The notes: generated from the letters alone by a model not told the origin. Numbered from the stretch's first letter, positions 17,667 to 26,730 are shown. The stretch: 64,000 bases of DNA from Clostridiaceae bacterium (GCA_902363375.1 CABIZX010000003.1:250097-314096), one strand, 5' to 3'. Program-made: numbers and translations.

Positions 17667-17981
17667 ATGAAAAAAGTTTATTCTATATTATTAATTTTGT
17701 ATATGACCTTATTCAATTGTGGTATAACAGCATATGCAGCCTCCGATAATATCTTTATGGAGGGAATCTATCAAACATCTAATTTTAGTAATTTAAATGG
17801 CCAATATACAATTCAAAATGTGTCATCTTCATATGATATTTGTGTTACTGTATATGATGAAAATAGTGTTTTAGTACAATCATTAAACTTAAGACCGATG
17901 TCACAAAAATATAACTTCCTTCCACTTAATGAAAAATATAAGGTTGTAATAATCGGTCAAGGTAGGGCGCAGATAGAATAG
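17667..17981 (+). CDS. Hypothetical secreted protein
   Basis: 104 residues from ATG 17667 (AAAGGTGG ahead). A signal peptide MKKVYSILLILYMTLFNC...AYA is cleaved near residue 26-28. The mature 75-residue part (GIYQTSNFSNLNGQYTIQNVSSSYDI...) is beta-rich. No family recognised. A long ORF from GTG 17649 is less likely because its start overlaps the ribosome site. Confidence 0.6.
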   Translation: MKKVYSILLILYMTLFNCGITAYAASDNIFMEGIYQTSNFSNLNGQYTIQNVSSSYDICVTVYDENSVLVQSLNLRPMSQKYNFLPLNEKYKVVIIGQGRAQIE

Positions 17982-18036
17982 AGTATGTTTAATATATATA
18001 ATTTATAATTATCTTTAAAATTATAATATTATCATG

Positions 18037-18077
18037 AAAAACACCGTATTATCCAGATATGAATAATGCGGTGTTTT
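18037..18077. terminator. Intrinsic terminator, dispersed family B
   Basis: AAAAACACCG ... CGGTGTTTTA; related to 12303-12343 and 14209-14250 in both stem and loop. Confidence 0.75.
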
Positions 18078-18169
18078 ATTTAAGGCTTTGTTTTGAAACT
18101 AATATTATTATAAGTATTAAGGGAGGCTAATTTAATTTAAAAGATATATTAATTCACAATCTAATTTCT

Positions 18170-18628
18170 TTAACTTACTTTTATATCTGCATTATAAGGC
18201 AATTTTTCCTTTAGAATAGAAATAATTTTGTCATAATCATCATTTTTAAAATTAAATATCTGCTCCATGAAGTCACCGAATATAGCAACTCTTATATCTT
18301 TTGACCTAATAATATTAACTTTTTCAATTTTATCCCAAGGTATGAGTTCTTGTCCACGATACATACTTACAAAACCCTTTGAAGTAATTCCTTTTTTAAG
18401 CCACATACATATAAACATGATAATACCAAATAAACCAGTTATATAATGTATAGGTGAATTAACATATAAATACATAATTATTACTAAGACAATGATGCTA
18501 AATATTACAGTTATAGTTTCTAGAAGACTTTTTTTAGTTGAAATCATTAAATTTTTTATATGTTTTAAATCTTTTATGGTAATAGAAATAAGTAATAGAA
18601 GAATAAAAATATTTATAATGGTCATCAC
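18170..18628 (-). CDS. Small membrane protein, DUF5673/PH-like type
   Basis: 152 residues: TM near 3-20, two more at about 38-58 and 62-78, then a soluble tail GFVSMYRGQELIPWDKIEKVNI..., the pattern of bacterial PH-like (bPH) membrane proteins in which a beta domain follows two TMs. Function unknown. It is downstream of the Nudix gene on the same strand and may be co-transcribed (23-base gap). Confidence 0.55.
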   Translation of the reverse strand: MMTIINIFILLLLISITIKDLKHIKNLMISTKKSLLETITVIFSIIVLVIIMYLYVNSPIHYITGLFGIIMFICMWLKKGITSKGFVSMYRGQELIPWDKIEKVNIIRSKDIRVAIFGDFMEQIFNFKNDDYDKIISILKEKLPYNADIKVS

Positions 18629-18651
18629 TATATCACTCCTAAATATAAATA

Positions 18652-19122
18652 TTATTCATATGTAACAATGTGCTCAATATTATCACTAAGACATAATAGC
18701 TTTTCTGCAAAGAAGCTTGGGTAGGCTACATAATTTTTTAGATTTTTAATAGGTAGCCAGTGCATGTGCTCACGAACGCCTTGAGTATAGCTATTGCTTT
18801 TTAATTCTTGACTTCCCCTAGGCTTCATTAGGAAATAGAAAGCCACTTCATGACAAGTTAAACCATCTAATGTGCCTGTGCCTTTAAAAAAGTTCTCATG
18901 GATAAAGACTAGTCTATCAATTTCGTATTCTACACCTGTTTCCTCTAAAACCTCACGTTTAACAGCATCTTCAGCATTTTCTCCAAGATGAACGCCACCA
19001 CCGATAGAGTAATAATAATCATCTATTTCATTCTTTGCAAAAAGTACATGTCCATTTTCTATGATAATTGCCGCTGCTCGATATCTAAACCATCCATTTT
19101 CATTTACAAATCCACAATCCAT
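18652..19122 (-). CDS. Nudix hydrolase
   Basis: 156 residues with an intact Nudix box at 42-64 (G-x5-E-x7-REVLEE-TGV). Hydrolyses nucleoside diphosphate-linked compounds. The N-terminus MDCGFVNENGWFRYRAAAIIIENGHVLF is typical of the MutT/ADP-ribose type. Only one base separates it from the HD-domain gene's stop, so translation is probably coupled. Confidence 0.88.
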   Translation of the reverse strand: MDCGFVNENGWFRYRAAAIIIENGHVLFAKNEIDDYYYSIGGGVHLGENAEDAVKREVLEETGVEYEIDRLVFIHENFFKGTGTLDGLTCHEVAFYFLMKPRGSQELKSNSYTQGVREHMHWLPIKNLKNYVAYPSFFAEKLLCLSDNIEHIVTYE

Positions 19123-19123
19123 T

Positions 19124-19654
19124 TTATCCCTCCAATAAGATATTATATTTCTTATTTAAATCACTCCATATTTCCTCTTCTTGAATCAATGACTTTGATA
19201 TATTGATAAAGCTCTTCATCTTGAATAAAAGCCAGTCCCTTGTTTTTCTATCAGATACTAAATAAATATAGTTGCTATTGTCCATAATGTCAGTAGCTTT
19301 TACAATCAAGGCTTCTTTTCCGCAGTTTAAGCATCTATTAAACATATCTTTAAACTGCTGAGTTTTATCATCAATTGATGTATCAAAAGATGTAGCAGAC
19401 ACAAGCTTGGCTACCTTGGAGCCAAACTTATCACATAATTCAGTTACTGAGGTGTCAGTATCCTCTAGAATATCATGTAATAAACCGGCTAAGACCATAT
19501 CCTCACTATAGCCATTTTCATATAAATAAAAGCCAACTCTAATACTATGAAGAAGAACTGGCTTACTATTATGTCCTGAAGTATTTAATGAAATTGCTAA
19601 AAATTCTATGGCACTATTCATTAAATTATCTAATTGAGTATTTATTTTGTGCAA
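19124..19654 (-). CDS. HD-domain phosphohydrolase
   Basis: 176 residues. HSIRV (H36) and LLHDILEDT (H60-D61) give the metal-binding HD signature close to the hydrolase half of RelA/SpoT and of YfbR-like enzymes. The TTG start at 19654 follows AAGGAGTG. Paired with the Nudix gene, both point to nucleotide (possibly (p)ppGpp or NDP-linked) turnover. Confidence 0.8.
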   Translation of the reverse strand: MHKINTQLDNLMNSAIEFLAISLNTSGHNSKPVLLHSIRVGFYLYENGYSEDMVLAGLLHDILEDTDTSVTELCDKFGSKVAKLVSATSFDTSIDDKTQQFKDMFNRCLNCGKEALIVKATDIMDNSNYIYLVSDRKTRDWLLFKMKSFINISKSLIQEEEIWSDLNKKYNILLEG

Positions 19655-19672
19655 ATTTGATCACTCCTTAAC

Positions 19673-19729
19673 TTAAATATCTGGAAAACACTTAAAAGAA
19701 CCTTCAACCATTTTATATAGTTTATCCAT
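19673..19729 (-). CDS. Very short ORF (18 aa) upstream of the HD gene
   Basis: MDKLYKMVEGSFKCFPDI, preceded by TGGAGTGATAATA and ending 18 bases before the HD start. Could be a leader peptide or the remnant of a longer gene. Confidence 0.3.
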   Translation of the reverse strand: MDKLYKMVEGSFKCFPDI

Positions 19730-19747
19730 TATTATCACTCCATAATT

Positions 19748-20188
19748 TTAATGTAAAGGATACATACCCAGCGTATTTCCTGTAAGTAACTCGAATAATC
19801 TAGCAGACTTTCCTTTATCTAATTGAACATATTTAGCCTGACCATGAACTACAATCTCTACATTTTTTAAAGTAGGACTTATCCATAGCTTATACATCTC
19901 ACTTTTAGAATCAGAAGTTCCATAAGTATCTTTTAAGTAAAACCTATAATCAGGACCAGAGAAGAAATCTTCATAGGTAAATTGCCAGTTTAAGCTTCCA
20001 AGAATATCTCTTATTTCTTGTATTTCTCTAGCATCTTTAATTTCTCTATGATGTTTAAACTCATTTGTTTTTTCAATTTGTTTTTCTACTATTATTATAT
20101 TTTCTTTATTTTCAATATCGTTAGAAAATCCTACCATAAAAAAGAAAAATATTAAACACATCAATATATAGATTCTATTACGTTTCAT
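19748..20188 (-). CDS. Hypothetical secreted or anchored protein
   Basis: 146 residues with an N-terminal hydrophobic segment (YILMCLIFFFFMVGF) then a polar Glu/Lys/Ile-rich linker and a globular tail with aromatic residues (LNWQFTYEDFFSGPDYRFYL...). No lipobox Cys is in the right place, so an anchored protein is likelier than a lipoprotein. No family recognised. Likely first gene of the leftward group. Confidence 0.5.
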   Translation of the reverse strand: MKRNRIYILMCLIFFFFMVGFSNDIENKENIIIVEKQIEKTNEFKHHREIKDAREIQEIRDILGSLNWQFTYEDFFSGPDYRFYLKDTYGTSDSKSEMYKLWISPTLKNVEIVVHGQAKYVQLDKGKSARLFELLTGNTLGMYPLH

Positions 20189-20701
20189 TATACTGCGCTC
20201 CTTACTAAAAATTATAACTTTAAAGTTATAGTTTATTTATAATGATATTATTTCTAGGAGCAGTAATATTATGCAACTGAAAAGCTACTATTATGAATCT
20301 AAGTATAAAAGATAAAAATAATAAATACATATACTTATGAAGTATTGGTTTTAGTAATTCTTTTTATTATTAATAAGCATCTTAATACATATAATAAATG
20401 AAGCGATTTTTAGCACATAAAACAATTATATACTATCTTATGATGTAATTACATATAATTCTATTTAGGCTATTGATAAATATTCTATATGTTTTTTTAC
20501 TAAAATTTCAATTGAAATAAAAATATTATATTAATAAGCATTACTATAATTAAAGAAGCGTATGAAGCTAGTAAGCATGGTAAAATGGCTAAAAGGCAAA
20601 ATATGAATGTTGAAAATATATAAAATAAATGTAATGATATGCGTATAGTAAAATTATTTAAATTTTATTACACTAAATCGGATGGGGAAAGGAAGTTTTT
20701 T
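20189..20701. other. AT-rich intergenic region
   Basis: No intact gene. At about 20549-20623 an open tail (IKEAYEASKHGKMAKRQNMNVENI then stop) resembles the C-terminus of a lost protein. Confidence 0.35.
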
Positions 20702-21640
20702 ATGTTTGAATCTCTTAACAAGGAACTTAGAAATGCAAAGGAGAAGTTGCATAGAAAGCAGAAATTAGAGGGGTTAATTACTTATACTAGCGAGGCTCTA
20801 CAAAAGGAATTAAATAGAAAGAGCGAGATTGAAGATATTCTTAAAGATGAGGACAAGGATGTTAAAAAGCTTGAATCATTAAGTATTACTAGTATATTTT
20901 ATTATATACTTGGAAGTAAAGAGAAGCAGCTTGAGAAGGAAAGACAGGAATTACTTGCTGCTAGGTTAAAATATGAGGAATGTGCTAAATCAGTTTTAGA
21001 TTTGGAAAAAGAACTTGCATCATATAAAGTTTCATTAAATGATTTAATTGGTGTAGATGAAGAGTATGAAACTGCATTAAAGCGTAAAGAAGAGTTTATA
21101 TTAGGTTTAGAGAATAGTAATTCTCAAAGATTGCGTAGACTTATGGATAAGTTATCTGGCCTTGGATCAGAGAAGAAAGAAGTGCAGGAAGCAATTTCAG
21201 CAGGTGATAGAGTTCAGACTAAACTTGGAAAAGTAATAGAATGTCTTGAAAGTGCTGAAGGATGGGGAACTTGGGATATGCTAGGGGGCGGATTAATCGC
21301 TACATCGGTTAAGCATTCCAGCATTGATGAAGCTAGAAGATATGCCCATGGTGCAAAAATTGCGTTAATGAGATTTGAAAATGAATTATCTGATGTAAAT
21401 ATAAAAGTAGATATTGATATAAATATTAGCTCCTTTGAAACTTTCATAGATTATTTCTTTGATAACCTAATATCTGATTGGGTTGTACAGTCAAAGATAA
21501 ATGAATCCTTAGATAATGTGAATGATGTTAGAAGCAGAGTAGAGGGTATAATGAATTCGCTGAAAGAAAGATTAAATACTACAGAGAAGGAGTTAACTGT
21601 AACAGAGGAAGATATAAAGTCAGTTATAGAAAAAGCTTAA
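20702..21640 (+). CDS. Coiled-coil protein of unknown function
   Basis: 312 residues from ATG 20702, behind GGGGAAAGGAAG. Nearly all helical with heptad-like stretches at about 4-40, 70-125 and 270-312; one Gly-rich interruption (GWGTWDMLGGGLIATSVKHS near 199-218). Without signal peptide or TM. Followed 17 bases later by a 46-residue one-TM protein, so the two may form a membrane-linked complex. No family recognised. Confidence 0.55.
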   Translation: MFESLNKELRNAKEKLHRKQKLEGLITYTSEALQKELNRKSEIEDILKDEDKDVKKLESLSITSIFYYILGSKEKQLEKERQELLAARLKYEECAKSVLDLEKELASYKVSLNDLIGVDEEYETALKRKEEFILGLENSNSQRLRRLMDKLSGLGSEKKEVQEAISAGDRVQTKLGKVIECLESAEGWGTWDMLGGGLIATSVKHSSIDEARRYAHGAKIALMRFENELSDVNIKVDIDINISSFETFIDYFFDNLISDWVVQSKINESLDNVNDVRSRVEGIMNSLKERLNTTEKELTVTEEDIKSVIEKA

Positions 21641-21657
21641 AGGAGTTGAGATAGACT

Positions 21658-21798
21658 ATGAATAATGCAGTGATAACTATTGTCCAATTATTTGAGTTTC
21701 TTATATATCCAATAATAATATTTGTAGCCTTATTTTTTACCATAAAATATGCAATAATAAGTGCTTTTAAAACTTTAAAAAAGAAAAATTTATTATAA
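21658..21798 (+). CDS. Single-pass small membrane protein (46 aa)
   Basis: MNNAVITIVQLFEFLIYPIIIFVALFFTI..., one TM with a positively charged C-terminal end (KTLKKKNLL). AAAGGAG ahead, 17 bases after the coiled-coil gene, so probably its partner. Too short for confident family assignment. Confidence 0.55.
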   Translation: MNNAVITIVQLFEFLIYPIIIFVALFFTIKYAIISAFKTLKKKNLL

Positions 21799-21838
21799 AT
21801 AGGTATAGAGCTTCAAGAAAATAACTTCTTAATATATA

Positions 21839-21888
21839 GAAAGCGCTGCATACATTTCAGTATTACTGTTAGTATGCAGAGCTTTTTT
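21839..21888. terminator. Bidirectional terminator
   Basis: AAGCGCTGCATAC / GTATGCAGAGCTTTTTT stem between convergent genes. Confidence 0.8.
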
Positions 21889-21929
21889 AAGCATTAGATT
21901 TGTGAGGCTAAGTTATTTATAACTGAAGC

Positions 21930-22148
21930 TTATCTAAGATCAAATTTAGTGCTTTGTCTTTGAGTAAGCTGTGCTCCATACTTAGAAGCTAGGGCTCCTC
22001 CGTTACTTATAAAAACATCATTAGCAATTATAATATCCATAAGAGAGCTTACTTGAGCTTCATTAATATCTGGCTTTACACCAGATATAGAGAGATTTAC
22101 CTTGTCTCCACTAGTGTTTACAAAGGTCATAGTTAGTGAATAATCCAT
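21930..22148 (-). CDS. DUF2922 protein
   Basis: 72 residues; MTFVNTSGDKVNLSISGVKPDI and FISNGGALASKYGAQLTQRQST match the small DUF2922 family, which is commonly next to DUF1659 (as here) and often in phage or plasmid segments. Function unknown. RBS GGAGGA. Confidence 0.8.
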   Translation of the reverse strand: MDYSLTMTFVNTSGDKVNLSISGVKPDINEAQVSSLMDIIIANDVFISNGGALASKYGAQLTQRQSTKFDLR

Positions 22149-22208
22149 ATTACATATTCCTCCTTCCTAAGGTAATTAAGGTTAAGAGCTATTAAGGGGT
22201 AAATATTA

Positions 22209-22244
22209 AGCATTAACTAAGTTTACTTGGATTTTTTTCATTGT
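22209..22244 (-). pseudogene. Duplicated 3' end of a DUF1659 gene
   Basis: ATGAAAAAAATCCAAG leads to ...NLVNA and stop; the last codons repeat the end of the DUF1659 gene (KLVNA), suggesting decay of a duplicate copy. Confidence 0.4.
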
Positions 22245-22271
22245 GATACTTGCTATTTGTGTTAAAAACTA

Positions 22272-22496
22272 TTAAGCGTTAACTAATTTTGAGGATTCAT
22301 TTAAGTAACTATCTCTAACATCATCACTTAAAACATCCTTGATGGCCTCAGTTACTTGAAAAATATTTTCAGGATCTACGTTAGGTTTAACCCCTGAAAA
22401 AGTCTTTTTCTTGTAAAGAGGAGCACCAGTCTTGTCCACTCCATTTTCCACTTCAATGTAGAAGGAAGTAGCATTTAAAACTTTATTTACAGCCAT
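22272..22496 (-). CDS. DUF1659 protein
   Basis: 74 residues from ATG 22496, with GGAGGT ahead; the ATG at 22505 overlaps that site. VENGVDKTGAPLYKKKTFSGVKPNVDPENIF matches DUF1659, usually the partner of DUF2922. Function unknown. Confidence 0.8.
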   Translation of the reverse strand: MAVNKVLNATSFYIEVENGVDKTGAPLYKKKTFSGVKPNVDPENIFQVTEAIKDVLSDDVRDSYLNESSKLVNA

Positions 22497-22571
22497 GAAG
22501 TTCACCTCCTATTTAATGGTTTCATTAAGTAAATATGCATTTTCCATAGGGATTGGAAAGAAAAATTAAGA

Positions 22572-22811
22572 TTAAATAAAATTTTTATTTTTTATTATAT
22601 AGTCTTTAACATCTCCCACATCCTTTTTTATGTCCTCCACTATGATTAACTTATCTGACATCTTTGAGATTATATCCTGATAATTCTTTTCTCTCTCTTC
22701 CTGCTTTATATCTCTCTTTTCTTGATTTTTTAAGATATAGAATAATAGAGAAACACTCATCACCGCCCAGAACCCTTGAGATGCAGCTAGTTTTATCATT
22801 TCATTTTCCAC
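22572..22811 (-). CDS. UviB/BhlA-type holin-like peptide
   Basis: 79 residues from GTG 22811 behind AAGGAGGG. A TM (GFWAVMSVSLLFYILKN) is followed by a basic-acidic coiled tail (KRDIKQEEREKNYQDII...), the shape of UviB/BhlA proteins of clostridial plasmids and Bacillus prophages. These act in bacteriocin release or lysis. Context is phage-like. Confidence 0.75.
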   Translation of the reverse strand: MENEMIKLAASQGFWAVMSVSLLFYILKNQEKRDIKQEEREKNYQDIISKMSDKLIIVEDIKKDVGDVKDYIIKNKNFI

Positions 22812-22912
22812 TTACAACCCTCCTTATACTTATTTCATAGAAGTTTTCTTAAATTAAAATCTTCTAAATTACATATATGCATTTATAAAGTTTTATGGAA
22901 AATCTAAAAAAG

Positions 22913-23359
22913 TTATAAAGTTTCTCTACCACCTCTATTGAAAATAAAATCATGATAATTTCTAATGGCTGCATCAACAATGATGTTCATGTATATGTTC
23001 ACGTCTGGATGAATAGCTTTAATCTCATTGAGCATTCTAGCGGTGGATTTTCTTATTTTGTAAGACCTTTGAATATCAAGTTCTTCATTCATAACTGGTG
23101 GAGCTGGGTTAAAGTTAGCAGAAATATTGTTTTCTTTATGATGGATCATATTTTCCTTAGGAAAGTTTAAATTAGAAAAGGGAATTTCAAGGGTTTTATC
23201 TTTGCAGGGCATTTCTTTACCTTGAGCCTCATTATCAAAGTCAAAGGATGATATAGGAACTCCTGAAGTAGTATCATCACATATACCGTTAAAGTCCTCT
23301 GAATTATCCTCAAAATTAAATTTTCCCATAGAGCTCTTAGATTGATTATATTTTTTCAT
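22913..23359 (-). CDS. Hypothetical protein, possible RHH-type C-terminus
   Basis: 148 residues, with a disordered acidic N-terminal half and a basic helical C-terminus (RSYKIRKSTARMLNEIKAIHPDVNIYMNIIVDAAIRNYHDFI) that resembles ribbon-helix-helix or plasmid-segregation DNA-binding proteins. Divergent from the replication gene at 23701, with which it shares a 341-base intergenic region. Weak family call. Confidence 0.45.
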   Translation of the reverse strand: MKKYNQSKSSMGKFNFEDNSEDFNGICDDTTSGVPISSFDFDNEAQGKEMPCKDKTLEIPFSNLNFPKENMIHHKENNISANFNPAPPVMNEELDIQRSYKIRKSTARMLNEIKAIHPDVNIYMNIIVDAAIRNYHDFIFNRGGRETL

Positions 23360-23700
23360 AGTAATCCTCCTTTAAAATCATTAACACTAAATAAATATGC
23401 AATTATAAATAAAATTGCCTTAAATAAAAAAATTTAAATGGTTATCTAGATAATTATTTAAAGTATCTTCACAGGTGAAATTTTAACATGCTTTATAAAT
23501 AGAGCTTTTGGACATAGGTAAAAGCTTGAAAAGTTTTGTAGATAAGGCTTTAAAAATGTGTATAGATGAGATTTCAAAAAGTTTTATATAAAAATTTTAA
23601 AATTCGGGGTAATATTTTTAGAAATTGCATATTTCATATTTAGATAGAAATAAATAAATATAAAATTTATATTCAAATTTAATTTTAAGGGGAGATATTT
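23360..23700. other. Divergent intergenic region, replication-module side
   Basis: Very AT-rich, with near-repeated AAAGTTTT-type stretches (23528, 23578) but no clean iteron array that I can show. Could carry promoters or an origin. Confidence 0.35.
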
Positions 23701-24648
23701 ATGAAATATACAGTTATGGGGCTTAATCAAAATAAATTAGCAAAGTTAGGGTGCGATTTTATAGATGCAGGAATTCTTAGATATTTTATTGATTTTATAA
23801 AAAGTGGAAGAATGGTTCATAAAGTTGTGGAAGGAAATATTTATTATTGGATTAAGTATGATGCAGTTTTAGAAGACCTGCCTCTTTTACATATGAAAAA
23901 GGCTTCGGTGCAATCTAGGTTTTATAAATTAAGAGATTTGGGGCTACTTACTCATTTTCCTGTAAGAGAAAAAGGTGTTTATTCTTACTATGGACTAAGT
24001 GAAAAATGTAAGGAGCTTATATTTGAGGGGGGAGTAGAAAAAGATGAAAGTTTTGATGCTGGTGAAGAGAGTGGTGCTTTAGAGGAAGATATGGATATTT
24101 CTCATGTAGATATAAATCCACGTAAAGAGGATAATACTGATATTTTTTATGTGAATATAAATCCACATAAAGATGAAAATAATCCACATTACGAAGAAAA
24201 AAATACTCACCCTTGTGGATTAAAATGTATAACAAATAACCCTTCTACTAAATACCCATCTAAAAAAAATAAAAAAGAAAATGTTCCCTTTCAGGAAACG
24301 GTTTTTGAAATAATTGAATACCTAAACGGAAAGACAGGCAGCAGCTTTAGAAGTACCACTAAAGTGACTATTAGACTTGTTAAGGCAAGGGTTAATGAAG
24401 GCTTTACAGTAGAGGACTTTAAGACTGTTATTGACAATATGAAAGCAAGATGGACAGGCACTAAGTTCCAGCAATATCTAGTTCCAACCACTCTTTTTGG
24501 AAGCAAGTTTGAGGCTTATTTAAATCAAAGAAAAGAGATGGAGGTGGATGAGGGCCTTAAAAGAGGCAACCTTGCTAGTTACCATGAGGTTTCTAGGGAA
24601 GAGCTAGAAAAGAAGATACAAGCTATGACTTTAGAGGGGGATATGTAA
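23701..24648 (+). CDS. Phage-like replication initiator (Phg_2220_C/DnaD-like)
   Basis: 315 residues. The N-terminal winged helix (ILRYFIDFIKSGRMVH..., KASVQSRFYKLRDLGLL) and C-terminal ...EYLNGKTGSSFRSTTKVTIRLVKARVNEGFTVEDFKTVID...YLVPTTLFGSKFEAYLN is the conserved phage C-terminal domain (Phg_2220_C). The linker carries near repeats (DINPR.., NINPHKD..). It is one base ahead of dnaB-like, so it is likely the helicase loader partner. Confidence 0.82.
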   Translation: MKYTVMGLNQNKLAKLGCDFIDAGILRYFIDFIKSGRMVHKVVEGNIYYWIKYDAVLEDLPLLHMKKASVQSRFYKLRDLGLLTHFPVREKGVYSYYGLSEKCKELIFEGGVEKDESFDAGEESGALEEDMDISHVDINPRKEDNTDIFYVNINPHKDENNPHYEEKNTHPCGLKCITNNPSTKYPSKKNKKENVPFQETVFEIIEYLNGKTGSSFRSTTKVTIRLVKARVNEGFTVEDFKTVIDNMKARWTGTKFQQYLVPTTLFGSKFEAYLNQRKEMEVDEGLKRGNLASYHEVSREELEKKIQAMTLEGDM

Positions 24649-24649
24649 G

Positions 24650-25966
24650 ATGGATGTAGTGATGCCCCATAGTCTTGAAACTGAGCAGGTTATTCTTGGT
24701 GCTATGATTAACGATAAGGACAAAATTTATGAAGCTGAGGACATTTTAAGGGTGGAGGATTTTTATTATGAAAATCATAGGGAGGTTTATAGGGGGATTT
24801 TAAACCTTAGAGCCATTGATAGAGACATAGATTTAATCACCCTTAGTGAAGAGTTGAAGGCTAGAGAAGTTTTAGAAAGGTGTGGGGGACTAACCTACTT
24901 GTCTGAACTATCAAGCTCAGCCACATATCTAAATAGCATAAAGAGTTATAGTGACATAATCATAGATAAAGCAACCAGAAGAAGGGTTATAAGGGCTTGC
25001 ATGAAAGCTATTGATGAGAGTCATAAAGAGTCCTTAGTAGAGGAGATAGTTGAAAAGCTAGATGATAATATTCATAGAGCTAATAGCATTTCAGCCATGG
25101 AAGAGATGGAGCCTATTATGAATACTCTACAAGATGCCATTAGTGAAATTGAAGACAGATATCTTGGAAAGAAGGAAATTGAGGGTATATCCACTGGCTA
25201 TAGTGAACTAGATAAGGTTACCTCAGGATTAAAACCAGGGGAGCTAATTATTATAGCAGCAAGACCATCCATGGGTAAAACAGCCTTTGCTTTAAACATT
25301 GCTCAGTATGCTTCAAAGCAAGCAAGGGTAGGTATATTTTCTTTAGAAATGCCAAAAGCTCAGTTGATGCAAAGAATGTTAGCAGCAAGATGTGTAGTTC
25401 CTCTTAGCAATATAAAAAGTGGAAGGTTAAAGGAGGAGGAATTTGAAAAGCTTATGGAAGGTGCTGCAATTCTATCAAAGAGAAAAATCTTCATAGATGA
25501 TACTGCAACCACCATGGCCAGCATAAGGGGAAAGGCAAAAGTATTAAAACATAAGGAAGGGTTAGATGTGCTGATAATAGATTACCTTCAACTAATAGAA
25601 TCAACGGGAGAAAGCAATTCCAGAGAGCAAGAGGTTGCAAAGATCTCAAGGGAATTAAAGCGGTTGGCAAAATCCTTAAATATAACAGTGATAGCCTTAG
25701 CTCAGTTATCCAGAGCAGCAGAAGGAAGAAGAGATCCAAGACCAATGTTATCAGACCTAAGGGAATCTGGCTCCATAGAGCAGGATGCAGACATGGTAAT
25801 CTTCCCATATAGAGAAGGATATTACGACAAGGAACTTAGAGAAAAGAGCAAGGAGAATGAAAGAGAAGTTATGGAAGTCATCATAGGTAAAAATAGAAAT
25901 GGTGAAGTAAAGACCATAGATTTATGCTGGATTGGAAAGTATCAGAGAGTTGATGGGATTAGGTAG
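24650..25966 (+). CDS. Replicative DNA helicase, DnaB-type
   Basis: 438 residues: DnaB N-domain (MPHSLETEQVILGAMI), then the RecA-like core with Walker A ARPSMGKT (204-211), Walker B LIIDYLQLI, and the DnaB loop REVAKISRELKRLAKSLN...LSRAAEGRRDPRPMLSDLRESGSIEQDAD. Slightly short for chromosomal DnaB (about 450) and paired with a phage initiator. Unwinds DNA at replication forks. Probably a prophage or element copy, not the chromosomal gene. Confidence 0.9.
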   Translation: MDVVMPHSLETEQVILGAMINDKDKIYEAEDILRVEDFYYENHREVYRGILNLRAIDRDIDLITLSEELKAREVLERCGGLTYLSELSSSATYLNSIKSYSDIIIDKATRRRVIRACMKAIDESHKESLVEEIVEKLDDNIHRANSISAMEEMEPIMNTLQDAISEIEDRYLGKKEIEGISTGYSELDKVTSGLKPGELIIIAARPSMGKTAFALNIAQYASKQARVGIFSLEMPKAQLMQRMLAARCVVPLSNIKSGRLKEEEFEKLMEGAAILSKRKIFIDDTATTMASIRGKAKVLKHKEGLDVLIIDYLQLIESTGESNSREQEVAKISRELKRLAKSLNITVIALAQLSRAAEGRRDPRPMLSDLRESGSIEQDADMVIFPYREGYYDKELREKSKENEREVMEVIIGKNRNGEVKTIDLCWIGKYQRVDGIR

Positions 25967-26266
25967 GAAGGTTGAGGAGCATATGAAAGAAAATTTGATC
26001 CTTGAGGGTGTTCTATATTTAATACTTTAACTACTTAAATTTAAGTAATTATTTATATATTTAATGTGCTAAATGATAAAAAGTGTAATTTCATGTAATA
26101 AAATAGTAATCTTGGGTATTGTTGTTGAAGAAAGATTGGGTATAGGATACAATGATAACCAAAGTGAGATATAAAATAGTTACATTATATCTGAACTAAG
26201 TAACCATGCAAAAGTAATGTGCGCGCATTATTATATATATTAAAAATATTAAGGGGGAACTAAACT
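25967..26266. other. Intergenic region before DUF2712 gene
   Basis: Holds a 15-codon ORF with RBS (ATG 25983) and, near 26219, the 8-bp palindrome TGCGCGCA, unusual in such AT-rich DNA. The DUF2712 promoter must be here; I cannot fix its -10. Confidence 0.35.
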
Positions 26267-26704
26267 ATGAAGATTAAAAAGAAATTAGCACTTGTGATGG
26301 CAACTGCTGCAACAATAACTAGTCTTGGAGGAATTACTGCTTTTGCAAATAACTCATCAGATACACCTTGGAATATAGGGGCTTGGTCAGGATCGCCTTT
26401 AAAGATTTCAATAAATACAGAAGTAAGACCTAAAACAGATGCATCATCAGCTTATGGTAGAGTTCTTGCAGGTAACAATCCATCCTACTCAAGTGTATCT
26501 ATGCAACTTAAGAATGAGAATGGCGGAGATTTAGCAGGAGGAAAAGGTATTTTACCAGCAGTGCAATTTTCAGGTAATGTAGAAAGATATATACCTAATT
26601 ATGCTAATGAACATGGATATAAAAAAGTTAGAATGCAAGTGACTCAAAGTGCTGAGCTAGATCATAGAGGGTGTAATGGACTATGGAGTCCAGATTCATA
26701 TTAA
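26267..26704 (+). CDS. DUF2712 secreted protein
   Basis: 145 residues with a signal peptide cleaved near residue 27 (KKKLALVMATAAT...AFA). The mature part, with SPLKISINTEVRPKTDASSAYG and a single Cys near the end, fits DUF2712, small secreted proteins that sit beside ABC-2 transporters. Likely exported by Sec, not by the transporter. AAGGGGGAAC precedes the start. Separated from the transporter by a strong hairpin. Confidence 0.75.
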   Translation: MKIKKKLALVMATAATITSLGGITAFANNSSDTPWNIGAWSGSPLKISINTEVRPKTDASSAYGRVLAGNNPSYSSVSMQLKNENGGDLAGGKGILPAVQFSGNVERYIPNYANEHGYKKVRMQVTQSAELDHRGCNGLWSPDSY

Positions 26705-26730
26705 TAAAAATATTGATAAAGAATTAGTTG

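Noticed and set aside
19748..20188. Lipoprotein
   Set aside because: No lipobox Cys after the hydrophobic N-terminus.
25491..25808. 105-codon leftward ORF inside dnaB-like gene
   Set aside because: Shadow of a clearly coding gene; no ribosome site, Leu-rich translation.
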